Source: Rhodobacteraceae bacterium UBA2776 (GTDB taxonomy: Bacteria > Pseudomonadota > Alphaproteobacteria > Rhodobacterales > Rhodobacteraceae). Taken from it: a DNA stretch of 50,197 bases. The stretch lies in NCBI GenBank assembly GCA_002352425.1, contig DEIK01000015.1, forward strand, positions 1 to 50,197, in the 5' to 3' direction. Under the pieces are notes generated by a model. That model did not search any database and had not been told where the DNA came from. It saw nothing but the letters and a program-made list of their open reading frames with translations. A program made the position numbers and the translations under genes. This document shows, one piece after another, positions 42,818-50,197 of this stretch (positions are counted from its first letter, which is position 1; every line of letters starts with the position of its first letter).

Positions 42818-44140
42818 TTAGGCGCGCTTCACATTTTGCAAAAGCGGCAGCAAATGCGACATGTCAGGGCCGTGCTCCATCCCCGTCAATGCTTTGCGCA
42901 GCGGCATGAACAACCCGCGCCCTTTGCGCCCTGTGGCTTCTTTGACCGCTTTGGTCCAACTGCCCCATGTCTCGGAATCCAAAGCGCCCTCTGGCAACAT
43001 GGACAACGCTTGTGCCACGAACTCTTTGTCCTCGTCATCCACCAAGGGGGTCGCACCATCACGGCACAATTCCCACCAGCCCTTTAGGTCATCCAGCACA
43101 GTGATATTGGCGCTGGCAACCGCCCAGAAGGCTTCGGCCTGATCATCCGGCACACCCAGCGCTTTGATGGTCTCGGCGACCTTTTCAAAGGCCAGCCCTT
43201 GATTGTAATGCGCGGTCAAGGGCAATAGATCATCGACATCAAATTTGGTTGGCGCGGCCCCAAAGTGCGAGATGTCAAAACCCTCGATCAGTTCGGCCAT
43301 ATCTGTGCGCAATTCAACGGGATCAGAGGTGCCAATCCGCGCCATGTGTGACAGCAAAGCCATCGGCTGAATGCCTTGGGCGCGCAGGTCGCGCAGCGCC
43401 AAGGTGCCAAGGCGTTTTGACAGGGCTTCGCCTTGTGGTCCGGTCAGCAACGAATGGTGGGCAAAGGACGGCACCGTGCCGCCAAGCGCTTGAATTATTT
43501 GAATTTGCGTGGCCGTGTTGGTGACATGATCCGAGCCGCGCACCACATAGGTGATGCCGTAATCAATATCGTCACAAACCGAGGCCAATGTGTAAAGGAA
43601 CTGACCATCGCCACGGATCAAAACCGGGTCCGATACGGAAGCCGCGTCAATCGACAGATCACCCAGAATGCCGTCTTTGAACTCGATGCGTTCCTGGTCC
43701 AGCTTAAAGCGCCAATGCCCCGCGCCACGTTCTTTGCGCAATACGTCTTTTTCAGCCTCCGACAGGTCCAGCGCCGAGCGGTCATAGACCGGCGGCTTGC
43801 CCATGTTCAGCAGTTTTTTGCGTTTCAAATCCAGCTCAACCGGCGTGTCAAAACATTCGTACAGACGCCCGCTGGCGCGCAGATGATCGGCGGCCTCGTT
43901 ATAGCGATCCAGCCGTTCGGATTGCTTTTCGCTGCGGTCCCAATTCAGGCCCAGCCACGTCAAATCCTCTTTGATCCCGTCGGCAAATTCCTGTGTTGAA
44001 CGCTCTGGGTCGGTGTCATCCAGCCGCAGCACAAAGGTTCCACCCGCCTTTTGGGCGATCAGATAGTTCATCAGCGCAGTGCGCAGATTGCCGACGTGAA
44101 TATAGCCAGTTGGCGATGGGGCAAAACGGGTTGTGGTCAT
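42818..44140 (-). CDS. gltX: glutamyl-tRNA synthetase (short form)
   Basis: A 440-residue class I synthetase; the HIGH motif is YIHVGNLR (near residue 14), KMSKS is ALSKRLG, and FAPSPTGYIHVGNLRTALMN is the signature. The length is shorter than the usual ~470 and matches the second GltX found in many Rhodobacteraceae, so another copy may be elsewhere. It may charge tRNA-Glu only, tRNA-Gln, or both. VVRGSDHVTNTATQIQIIQA is in the catalytic domain. Confidence 0.94.
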   Translation of the reverse strand: MTTTRFAPSPTGYIHVGNLRTALMNYLIAQKAGGTFVLRLDDTDPERSTQEFADGIKEDLTWLGLNWDRSEKQSERLDRYNEAADHLRASGRLYECFDTPVELDLKRKKLLNMGKPPVYDRSALDLSEAEKDVLRKERGAGHWRFKLDQERIEFKDGILGDLSIDAASVSDPVLIRGDGQFLYTLASVCDDIDYGITYVVRGSDHVTNTATQIQIIQALGGTVPSFAHHSLLTGPQGEALSKRLGTLALRDLRAQGIQPMALLSHMARIGTSDPVELRTDMAELIEGFDISHFGAAPTKFDVDDLLPLTAHYNQGLAFEKVAETIKALGVPDDQAEAFWAVASANITVLDDLKGWWELCRDGATPLVDDEDKEFVAQALSMLPEGALDSETWGSWTKAVKEATGRKGRGLFMPLRKALTGMEHGPDMSHLLPLLQNVKRA

Positions 44141-44246
44141 GATATTGGTCCAGTGCTTGCGTGTTTAGCAGGCTCATACGCGGATTCTGGGCCAGACGAA
44201 AGGGGGCTGTCATAAACAGCCCCGTTCGATGCGCCGATAACCCGTT

Positions 44247-44630
44247 TTAGGCAGGGTATGATACCACTTCAACCTCGACCGCGTCATTGTCATCAAAGTA
44301 GAACCGCCGCCCGGGCTCATAATTGGCATGGTTATGCGGGACCAACCCCGCAGCCTTGACCCGTGCCTCGACGATGTCCAGATCATCGACCACGACGGCT
44401 ATATGATTGATGCCACCAACGTGGGAGTAACTGTCAGGTGCCTGTTCAAAATCTCCTTTGGAGTATAATGCGACGTAGCTGTTTTCGCCCCCCACATGCA
44501 GCGATGTGCCATTGTGGATCGAGTCGCCTTGCCACCGGATTTCCCATCCAAACAGCTTGCAATAGAGGGCCGCCGTGGCCTGCGGGTCGCGTACTGTGAT
44601 GTTGACGTGTTCCAGATATATCTCTGACAT
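44247..44630 (-). CDS. VOC family protein, probable SoxR target
   Basis: A 127-residue glyoxalase/bleomycin-resistance-type protein: IYLEHVNITVRDPQATAALY, GGINHIAVVVDDLDIVEARV and the C-terminal FDDNDAVEVEVVSYPA. H9, H91-like and the late Glu positions fit a metal-binding VOC dimer. AAGGGA precedes the ATG. It faces soxR, and a near-consensus SoxR box lies in its promoter with 19-base spacing, so it is likely induced by redox-active compounds. Its ligand or reaction is unknown. Confidence 0.85.
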   Translation of the reverse strand: MSEIYLEHVNITVRDPQATAALYCKLFGWEIRWQGDSIHNGTSLHVGGENSYVALYSKGDFEQAPDSYSHVGGINHIAVVVDDLDIVEARVKAAGLVPHNHANYEPGRRFYFDDNDAVEVEVVSYPA

Positions 44631-44658
44631 TGCTGTTCCCTTTCTTGTTGATTTTCTT

Positions 44659-44689
44659 TTTGTAATTCCTCAAGCTAACTTTAGGTCAA
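44659..44689 (-). promoter_or_regulatory. SoxR box in a 19-bp-spaced promoter
   Basis: CCTCAAGCTAACTTTAGG (44668-44685) matches the SoxR consensus CCTCAAGTTAACTTGAGG at 16 of 18 positions. On the minus strand TTGACC and TACAAA flank it with a 19-base spacer, the over-long spacing that MerR-family activators need. It would drive the VOC gene. Confidence 0.85.
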
Positions 44690-44710
44690 GGGTTTTTTAA
44701 GGAGTGAACC

Positions 44711-45172
44711 ATGCGCAGTACGGACGCTTTATCTATTGGGCAATTGGCCCGCCGCACGGGGTTGGCGGTATCGGCAATTCGCTATTATGAAACCCAAGGT
44801 CTGGTGCGCCCGGCGCGCAATGCAGGCGGGCAGCGGCGGTTTTTGCGCTCGGATATCAGGCGGTTGTCCTTCGTGCGGATCGCCCAGCAGTTTGGCTTTA
44901 CCCTGCCGAAAATCAGCGCGCTGATGGCAACACTGCCCGAGGGGCGCACCCCAACGAAACGCGATTGGGAAAAGATCAGCCGCGAGTTTCGCACAGAATT
45001 GGACGCGCAAATTCTTAGCCTAGAACAGATGCGCGAAAATCTGGACGGCTGCATCGGTTGCGGCTGCCTGTCGTTAAAAACATGTCGGCTATACAACACC
45101 GCAGACAAAGCGGCCCGGCTTGGCCCTGGCCCAAGGTACGCGATGGGGGATCGCCCCGCCGATGCGGATTAA
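44711..45172 (+). CDS. soxR: redox-sensitive activator SoxR
   Basis: A 153-residue MerR-family regulator. The winged helix (IGQLARRTGLAVSAIRYYET) is followed by the dimer helix and the [2Fe-2S] ligands C114-x2-C117-x-C119-x5-C125 (CIGCGCLSLKTC), the SoxR pattern. Oxidation of the cluster turns on target promoters. AAGGAG precedes the ATG. No soxS is seen, as usual outside enterobacteria. Its stop overlaps that of nadE by three bases. Confidence 0.96.
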   Translation: MRSTDALSIGQLARRTGLAVSAIRYYETQGLVRPARNAGGQRRFLRSDIRRLSFVRIAQQFGFTLPKISALMATLPEGRTPTKRDWEKISREFRTELDAQILSLEQMRENLDGCIGCGCLSLKTCRLYNTADKAARLGPGPRYAMGDRPADAD

Positions 45173-46830
45173 CTGTTGTCGCGCCAGCGGTTCACGATTG
45201 GATAGCGGCGATCCAGCCAGAAGGAGCGTTTGGTCAGACGCGGGCCCAGCGCCGATTGAAAGCGTTTGTATTCCGAGATGTAGATCAGGTGTTCAACCTT
45301 TTTCACCACCTCACGTTCAAACCCGTCGGCCACCAGATCAGCAACGGATTTTTCGTCATCCACCAGCCCTGTCAGGATTGCATCCAGCACGGCGTAAGGT
45401 GGCAAGCTGTCGTCATCCCGTTGGTCTTCGCGTAGCTCTGCCGTTGGGGGTTTGTCAATCACGCGGGGCGGGATGACCTCGCCGCCCGGCCCCATCATCC
45501 AGTCGCGATGGTTGGCATTGCGCCACCGACACGTTTCAAACACACGCATTTTATACATATCTTTGATGGGGTTATACCCCCCTGCCATGTCGCCATAGAT
45601 GGTGGCATAGCCCACCGCGACCTCGGACTTATTGCCCGTGGTCAGCAGCATTTCACCGAACTTGTTGGACAGGGCCATTAGCAGCAAACCGCGCAGGCGG
45701 GACTGGATGTTTTCTTCGGTCAGGTCCGGTTTGGCGCCTTCAAACAACGGGGCCAGCGTGTTGGTGATCGCGCCGCGCCCCTCGGCAATCGGCACGAAAT
45801 CGTAGCGCGCGCCCAAATTTTCGGCGATCTCTTTGGCGTCATCCAGTGAGGATTGCGATGTGTATTCCGAGGGCAGCATCACGCAGCGCACGTTTTCAGC
45901 GCCCAGCGCATCCGTGGCGATGGTTGCGACGATGGCGCTGTCGATGCCCCCTGACATGCCCAACAGGATTTTCTTAAATCCGGTTTTGCGCATGTAGTCG
46001 CGTAACCCCAAGACCATAACGTGGTAATCCTGCTCCCAAACATCGGGTTGCGGGGTCAGATCGCCCTTTACGGCGCGCCAACCTTCGTCGGTGCGATTGA
46101 AATCAAGGTGGGTGATGACCTCATCAAACGCGGGCATTTGTAGGGCCAATTCGCCACCGGGGTTCAGCGCGAAGGATGCACCGTCAAACACCTGATCGTC
46201 TTGGCCGCCGACCATGTTCAGATAAATCAGCGGCAATTCGGTTTCCACCACACGCGCAACCATGTGGTTCATCCTCACCTCAAGCTTGTCGCGATAATAA
46301 GGTGATCCATTTGGCACCAGCAGAATTTCAGCCCCCGTTTCGGCCAGCGTTTCGCAGACCTCTTCAGCGTGCCAAGCGTCTTCGCAAATGGGCGATCCAA
46401 TGCGAAGTGGGCCGACGGAATAAGGCCCCTGCTCTGGCCCGACATCGTACAGGCGGACTTCGTCAAACACAGTTTCATTGGGCAGCTTTTGTTTCAAAAT
46501 CCGTGCGGCGATTTTACCGCCCTCTAGGATGTAGTAAGCGTTGAACAGCTTGCCCTCATGGGCATAAGGCCCACCAATGCCCAGCGCCGGTCCATCCGCG
46601 CACTCCAACGCCAGTTGATCAATATGCGCCATCGCGTCGGCGGTGAAGGCAGGTTTCGTCACCAAATCCTGCACCTGATAGCCTGTGATGAACATTTCAG
46701 TCAGGGCCACCATATCGGCCCCTGCCGCACGCCCTTGCTGCCATGCCTCACGCGCCTTGGCCGCATTTTCGGCCAGCGCCCCGACGGTGGGGTTCAATTG
46801 GGCAAGTGTTAGGCGAAATTTATCCGACAT
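45169..46830 (-). CDS. nadE: glutamine-dependent NAD+ synthetase
   Basis: A 553-residue two-domain enzyme. The N-terminal nitrilase-like glutaminase has E (LTEMFITGYQ), K (LKQKLPNETVFDE) and C (GSPICEDAWHAEEV); the C-terminal synthetase has the ATP-binding GMSGGIDSAIVATIA. It makes NAD+ from deamido-NAD+ using glutamine. The start at 46830 has AAGGAAC upstream and gives the family N terminus MSDKFRLTLAQLNPTVG; the frame continues 21 codons up. It is convergent with soxR and divergent from the MORN gene. Confidence 0.96.
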   Translation of the reverse strand: MSDKFRLTLAQLNPTVGALAENAAKAREAWQQGRAAGADMVALTEMFITGYQVQDLVTKPAFTADAMAHIDQLALECADGPALGIGGPYAHEGKLFNAYYILEGGKIAARILKQKLPNETVFDEVRLYDVGPEQGPYSVGPLRIGSPICEDAWHAEEVCETLAETGAEILLVPNGSPYYRDKLEVRMNHMVARVVETELPLIYLNMVGGQDDQVFDGASFALNPGGELALQMPAFDEVITHLDFNRTDEGWRAVKGDLTPQPDVWEQDYHVMVLGLRDYMRKTGFKKILLGMSGGIDSAIVATIATDALGAENVRCVMLPSEYTSQSSLDDAKEIAENLGARYDFVPIAEGRGAITNTLAPLFEGAKPDLTEENIQSRLRGLLLMALSNKFGEMLLTTGNKSEVAVGYATIYGDMAGGYNPIKDMYKMRVFETCRWRNANHRDWMMGPGGEVIPPRVIDKPPTAELREDQRDDDSLPPYAVLDAILTGLVDDEKSVADLVADGFEREVVKKVEHLIYISEYKRFQSALGPRLTKRSFWLDRRYPIVNRWRDNS

Positions 46831-46952
46831 CGAGGCGTTCCTTATGTTCACATCAGTTTTATTAGCAGAGTTACGCCGAAGTAAAAGCCACAAGCGTCAA
46901 AAAGCGTTGTCAGGGGGCTTGCGCTCTACTAGGTTCTTTACTCAACAGACGT

Positions 46953-48440
46953 ATGGGGGCTGATGTGTTCAAGACCAAGATCGTATTGCAAAATTTGCGC
47001 GCCGCAACTGCTGGACTGATTGCCGCTATCATTTTGTGCGGGGCACTGGGCGGGGCAGCTTATGCGCAGAACACTGGCGCTGTTGAAACCAAACAATATG
47101 CAAATGGTGACATCTACGAGGGCACCTTCAAAGACGGCAAACGGCACGGCACTGGTACCTTTCGCTCGCCGAATGGCTTTGAATACACAGGGGTCTGGGT
47201 TGACGGCGAAATGAAGGGCCAGGGCGTGGCCAAATTCCCCGATGGGTCCACATACAGCGGCACATTCAGCAAAGGCAAACATGAGGGCTTTGGCAAAATC
47301 GAGTTTTCCGATGGCGGCAGCTATGAAGGCGACTGGGTCAACGGGTTGATAACTGGCAACGGTATCATGATCAAAGCCAATGGCGTGCAATACGAGGGCG
47401 AATTTCGCAACCGATTGTACCATGGTGTGGGCACCATGAAGAGCCCCAACGGCTTTGTCTATCAAGGGGAATGGAACAATGGTGTGCGCGAAGGCGAGGC
47501 CATAATCACCTATCCTGACCGATCCGTTTTCGAGGGCGCGGTGGTAAAAGGGATGCGCGAAGGCACAGGTACTCTGGTTGCAACCGACGGCACCACCTAT
47601 GTTGGGGACTGGAAAGAGGGCCGCTTTAATGGTCAGGGCAAGCTGACATTGCCAAACGGTGATGTCTACATCGGCAGCTTTTTGGACGCCAAACGCCACG
47701 GTACTGGCAGCATGACCTATATAAACGGCGACACCTATCAGGGCGGCTTTAGCGAAGATGTTCGCCACGGCAACGGAACCTTCAAAAGCACCGACGGGTA
47801 TTTGCTGGTTGGACGTTGGGAAAACGGCAACAGCAATGGCGCAGGCGAGGCCACCTTCCCCGATGGTTCGGTCTATGTCGGCCAGTTCAAAAATAATATG
47901 CCCGAGGGAAAAGGTAAAACCACCTATCCAAACGGACCCAGCTATGAAGGGGATTGGGTTGCCGGCGTGCCCGAGGGCGAGGGACAAGCGGTTTACCCCA
48001 GCGGGATGTCTTATGTTGGCGGCTTTTTGAACGGCAAATTTCACGGCCGGGGTAAAATCATCGAGCCAAACGCGGATGAATATGACGGCGACTGGATCGG
48101 CGGTCTGCGCCACGGGACTGGCACCGCCACCTATGCGAACGGCGACGTTTACAAAGGCGGCTTTTCATCCGGTCAGCGCATGGGACAGGGCGAAATCGTG
48201 ATGGCCGACGGGTTCAAGTATTCCGGCGACTGGAAGGCGGGGAAATTCAACGGCACGGGCACCGCCACCTATGTGAATGGCGATATCTATGAGGGCCAAT
48301 TTGTTGACGGCAAACGTCAGGGGCTTGGCACAATGCGCTATGCCTCGGGCGACGAAAGCACGGGCAACTGGACCAACGGCGCGTTGGCCCCCATAGGCGG
48401 TGATGACACCATTGAGCCGGATCCCCCTGCAAGCGAATAG
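46953..48440 (+). CDS. exported MORN-repeat protein
   Basis: A 495-residue protein. Residues ~17-39 form a signal peptide or anchor (ATAGLIAAIILCGALGGAAY). From residue ~48 to ~470 there are eighteen full 23-residue MORN repeats of the form NGDxYxGxFxDGxRHGxG, plus a degenerate nineteenth, then a short acidic tail. MORN arrays form long beta hairpin sheets that bind other proteins or lipids. In bacteria most are uncharacterised. There is no enzyme domain such as a PIP kinase. The ribosome site is weak. Divergent from nadE, convergent with the MDR gene. Confidence 0.88.
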   Translation: MGADVFKTKIVLQNLRAATAGLIAAIILCGALGGAAYAQNTGAVETKQYANGDIYEGTFKDGKRHGTGTFRSPNGFEYTGVWVDGEMKGQGVAKFPDGSTYSGTFSKGKHEGFGKIEFSDGGSYEGDWVNGLITGNGIMIKANGVQYEGEFRNRLYHGVGTMKSPNGFVYQGEWNNGVREGEAIITYPDRSVFEGAVVKGMREGTGTLVATDGTTYVGDWKEGRFNGQGKLTLPNGDVYIGSFLDAKRHGTGSMTYINGDTYQGGFSEDVRHGNGTFKSTDGYLLVGRWENGNSNGAGEATFPDGSVYVGQFKNNMPEGKGKTTYPNGPSYEGDWVAGVPEGEGQAVYPSGMSYVGGFLNGKFHGRGKIIEPNADEYDGDWIGGLRHGTGTATYANGDVYKGGFSSGQRMGQGEIVMADGFKYSGDWKAGKFNGTGTATYVNGDIYEGQFVDGKRQGLGTMRYASGDESTGNWTNGALAPIGGDDTIEPDPPASE

Positions 48441-48454
48441 TTGCTGCAGAGCAG

Positions 48455-49438
48455 TTATTGCCCCTCAACCAATATCACGACATTGCCAGTCTTGTGGGCT
48501 GTTTCAACATAGGCATGCGCGGCCGCGATTTGCGACAACGGATAGGTTCGGTCAATGATTGTCCGCAAGGTTCCTGCCTCAAACATGTTTTTAAGCATTC
48601 TCATATCAGCCGCCTGATCCTTGGCGGGTCGCAACCCAGTGGCCGCCATGATCGCCTGTTTACCGCCGAAAATGGTGGACCAAGCCATACGGCCCAGCGT
48701 TGCAATCGACGGGGCGGTGACCAGATAGACACCATTCTTTTTTAGGCACGGCTTGACAGCCGCGAAGCTGCTTTTGTTCACAGTATCGAACACGATGTCA
48801 TAGGCATCGCGCTCTGTGGTGTAGGCCCGCACTGTATAGTCGATCACCCGATCCGCCCCCAGCGACGTTACCAACTCGTGCTTTGCGGCGCGGCACACCC
48901 CTGTCACATGCGCGCCAAAATGTTTGGCCAACTGCACCGCAACCGTTCCGATGGAGCCGGACGCGCCAATGATCAAAACTCTGTCGCCACGCTTGATTTT
49001 GCCGTGATCACGCAGGAATGGCAGAGCCGTGAGGCCACCGTTGCAGATGGTCGCGGCCTGTTGCAAGGACATGTTGGTCGGGATTGGCACGACCGCGCCA
49101 TCATCAGGCAGACAGATAAATTCAGCATGGGCACCGGTGCCGTCCGCCGGCGCTGCGAACACTTGATCGCCGATGCTGAACCGCGTCACGTCTTTTCCAA
49201 CAGTGGTGACGATGCCTGCCAGCTCCCCGCCAAGGACAGTCTTTTTCGGGCGCAAAAGACCCAGATACAGTCGAACGATGCAAGGATCACCTGCGCGGAA
49301 CGAACAATCAACTGGGGTGACGGTGGTTGCATGGATGCGCACCAGAACCTCGTTGTCTTTGAACGGTGGCGTCGGTGTGTCTTTGACTTCAAGCACATCG
49401 GCGGGGCCGTATTTAGTAAAGATGGCGGCTTTCATCAT
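48455..49438 (-). CDS. MDR-type NADPH:quinone oxidoreductase / zinc-free alcohol dehydrogenase
   Basis: A 327-residue medium-chain dehydrogenase. GroES-like N-terminal part: LVRIHATTVTPVDCSFRAGD; Rossmann site VLIIGASGSIGTVAVQLAKH. The zinc cysteines of classical alcohol dehydrogenases are missing, so it belongs to the zinc-independent quinone oxidoreductase branch. The start is the ATGATG at 49438 with AGGAAG upstream; the frame is open for about 200 more codons opposite the LysR gene but that is noncoding. Likely under the divergent LysR regulator. Confidence 0.9.
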   Translation of the reverse strand: MMKAAIFTKYGPADVLEVKDTPTPPFKDNEVLVRIHATTVTPVDCSFRAGDPCIVRLYLGLLRPKKTVLGGELAGIVTTVGKDVTRFSIGDQVFAAPADGTGAHAEFICLPDDGAVVPIPTNMSLQQAATICNGGLTALPFLRDHGKIKRGDRVLIIGASGSIGTVAVQLAKHFGAHVTGVCRAAKHELVTSLGADRVIDYTVRAYTTERDAYDIVFDTVNKSSFAAVKPCLKKNGVYLVTAPSIATLGRMAWSTIFGGKQAIMAATGLRPAKDQAADMRMLKNMFEAGTLRTIIDRTYPLSQIAAAHAYVETAHKTGNVVILVEGQ

Positions 49439-49537
49439 TTCGGCTTCCTGATATGCGATGGATGGGTGGTCGCCTGATACCCATGCAATTACGTGAATAA
49501 AATTGACCAAATACGGCATTGTGGTATGCAGATATGC
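49439..49537. promoter_or_regulatory. divergent promoter region of the MDR and LysR genes
   Basis: About 100 bases between start codons. LysR proteins usually bind T-N11-A elements here; I can see AT-rich sequence but no unmistakable dyad. Confidence 0.35.
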
Positions 49538-50197
49538 ATGGATTGGCGTTCTGTAAATTTTGATTGGAACCGTGCGCGGGCCTTTTTGGTGACTGCCGAA
49601 GAAGGCTCGTTGTCGGCGGCGGCACGGGCGCTGGGGTTGGCGCAACCGACGTTGGGCCGACAGGTAGATGCGTTGGAACAGGAGCTGGGTGTGGTGCTGT
49701 TCCAGCGGGTCGGTCGCGGGCTGGAACTGACCGCCAGCGGGCTGGAATTGCTGGACCATGTGCGCGCGATGGGGGATGCGGCGGGGCGGGTTTCGTTGTC
49801 GGCTGCGGGGCAGTCGCAAACCATCAACGGCAATGTCTGCATCACCGCCAGCGATATTTATGCGGCCATACTGCTGCCGCCGATCATCGCAAAACTGCGC
49901 GGTCAATATCCGGGCATAACCATCGAAATCGTCGCCTCGAACACGGTCAGTGACCTGCGCCGCCGCGAGGCCGATATCGCCATCCGCCATTTCCGCCCGA
50001 ATGAGCCGGATTTGATCGCCAAAAAGGTGAATGATGCCCATGCGCGGCTTTATGCGACCCCCGCGTATCTTGCCCGCATCGGCAATCCCACAACACCTTA
50101 TGATTTGCAGGATGCAGATTTTATCGGGTTTGAGCGCGGCGGGGCGTTGTTAAAGGGCCTGAATGATCACGGTTTGAGCCTACAGGCCGATAACTTT
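49538..50197 (+). CDS. LysR family transcriptional regulator, 3' truncated by the window
   Basis: The frame is open to the last base, giving 220 residues. The N-terminal winged helix is RAFLVTAEEGSLSAAARALG and LAQPTLGRQVDALEQELGVV, followed by VLFQRVGRGLELTASGLELL; the substrate domain begins about residue 95 (NGNVCITASDIYAAILLPPI). The start MDWRSVNFDWNRARAF is taken at 49538; an in-frame ATG at 49526 is possible. It is divergent from the MDR gene and probably controls it. The end is outside the window. Confidence 0.93.
   Translation, partial: MDWRSVNFDWNRARAFLVTAEEGSLSAAARALGLAQPTLGRQVDALEQELGVVLFQRVGRGLELTASGLELLDHVRAMGDAAGRVSLSAAGQSQTINGNVCITASDIYAAILLPPIIAKLRGQYPGITIEIVASNTVSDLRRREADIAIRHFRPNEPDLIAKKVNDAHARLYATPAYLARIGNPTTPYDLQDADFIGFERGGALLKGLNDHGLSLQADNF

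Noticed and set aside
46938..48113. A 391-codon open frame on the minus strand opposite the MORN protein
   Set aside because: It mirrors the repeated codons of the real gene; no ribosome site and no family-like sequence.
49439..50041. N-terminal extension of the MDR gene by about 200 codons
   Set aside because: Lies antisense to a clear LysR gene; family homology begins at 49438 behind a good ribosome site.

Overview
The window reads as chromosomal DNA of a marine alphaproteobacterium of the family Rhodobacteraceae (Roseobacter group). This is inferred from gene content and not from a marker search: a bifunctional sat-cysC gene, an lgt-midA-pgeF run with ATGA overlaps, a DUF1467 gene next to methylmalonyl-CoA epimerase, an Lrp gene divergent from trxB, a short gltX, a DUF1501/DUF1800 pair and two Hint_2-domain proteins. 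Most of the sequence is dense core metabolism. There is no rRNA, tRNA, CRISPR array, transposase or phage structural gene that I can see.

Layout. 0-6.5 kb: the end of a periplasmic cpdB, a DMT exporter, a nitroreductase, an EI24/CysZ-like membrane protein, DUF1467, methylmalonyl-CoA epimerase, a stand-alone receiver protein, a GNAT acetyltransferase and a tiny Flp-pilin-like protein. 6.4-15.7 kb: DUF1501 and DUF1800 (exported pair), aspS with its terminator, cfa and carB. 15.7-17.9 kb: an accessory patch with paired palindromes, a two-gene cassette of very small proteins whose first ribosome-binding site lies in a hairpin, helically phased CATATG repeats, a DUF2892 membrane protein, a CII-like regulator and an inverted-repeat-bounded segment. 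17.9-21.9 kb: tdk, then a ybjN-proC-csaA-hydroxyacid dehydrogenase operon, and ubiK. 22-24.7 kb: lgt-midA-pgeF. 25-30.2 kb: a 49-residue protein, a degenerate Hint protein, lrp/trxB, the remains of a RES-like gene, and sat-cysC.

30.4-35.4 kb: the glycine-cleavage operon gcvT-gcvH-VOC-gcvP behind a tandem glycine riboswitch. 35.4-37 kb: gamma-glutamylcyclotransferase, a broken DUF6622-like gene and an ArsR-type repressor with a perfect 26-bp palindrome upstream. 37-42.7 kb: a U32 protein, a second (apparently intact) Hint protein, an AraC regulator with a VOC protein, and a MATE exporter. 42.8-50.2 kb: gltX, a VOC gene facing soxR across a near-consensus SoxR box, nadE, an exported MORN-repeat protein, an MDR oxidoreductase and a divergent, truncated LysR gene.

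The most interesting regions are the small-gene cassette at 15.8-16.6 kb with its apparent transcriptional and translational control elements, the SoxR-VOC regulon at 44.6 kb, the ArsR palindrome beside a freshly broken gene at 36-36.9 kb, and the contrast between the two Hint proteins. No searches were run; family names come from recognition of motifs.
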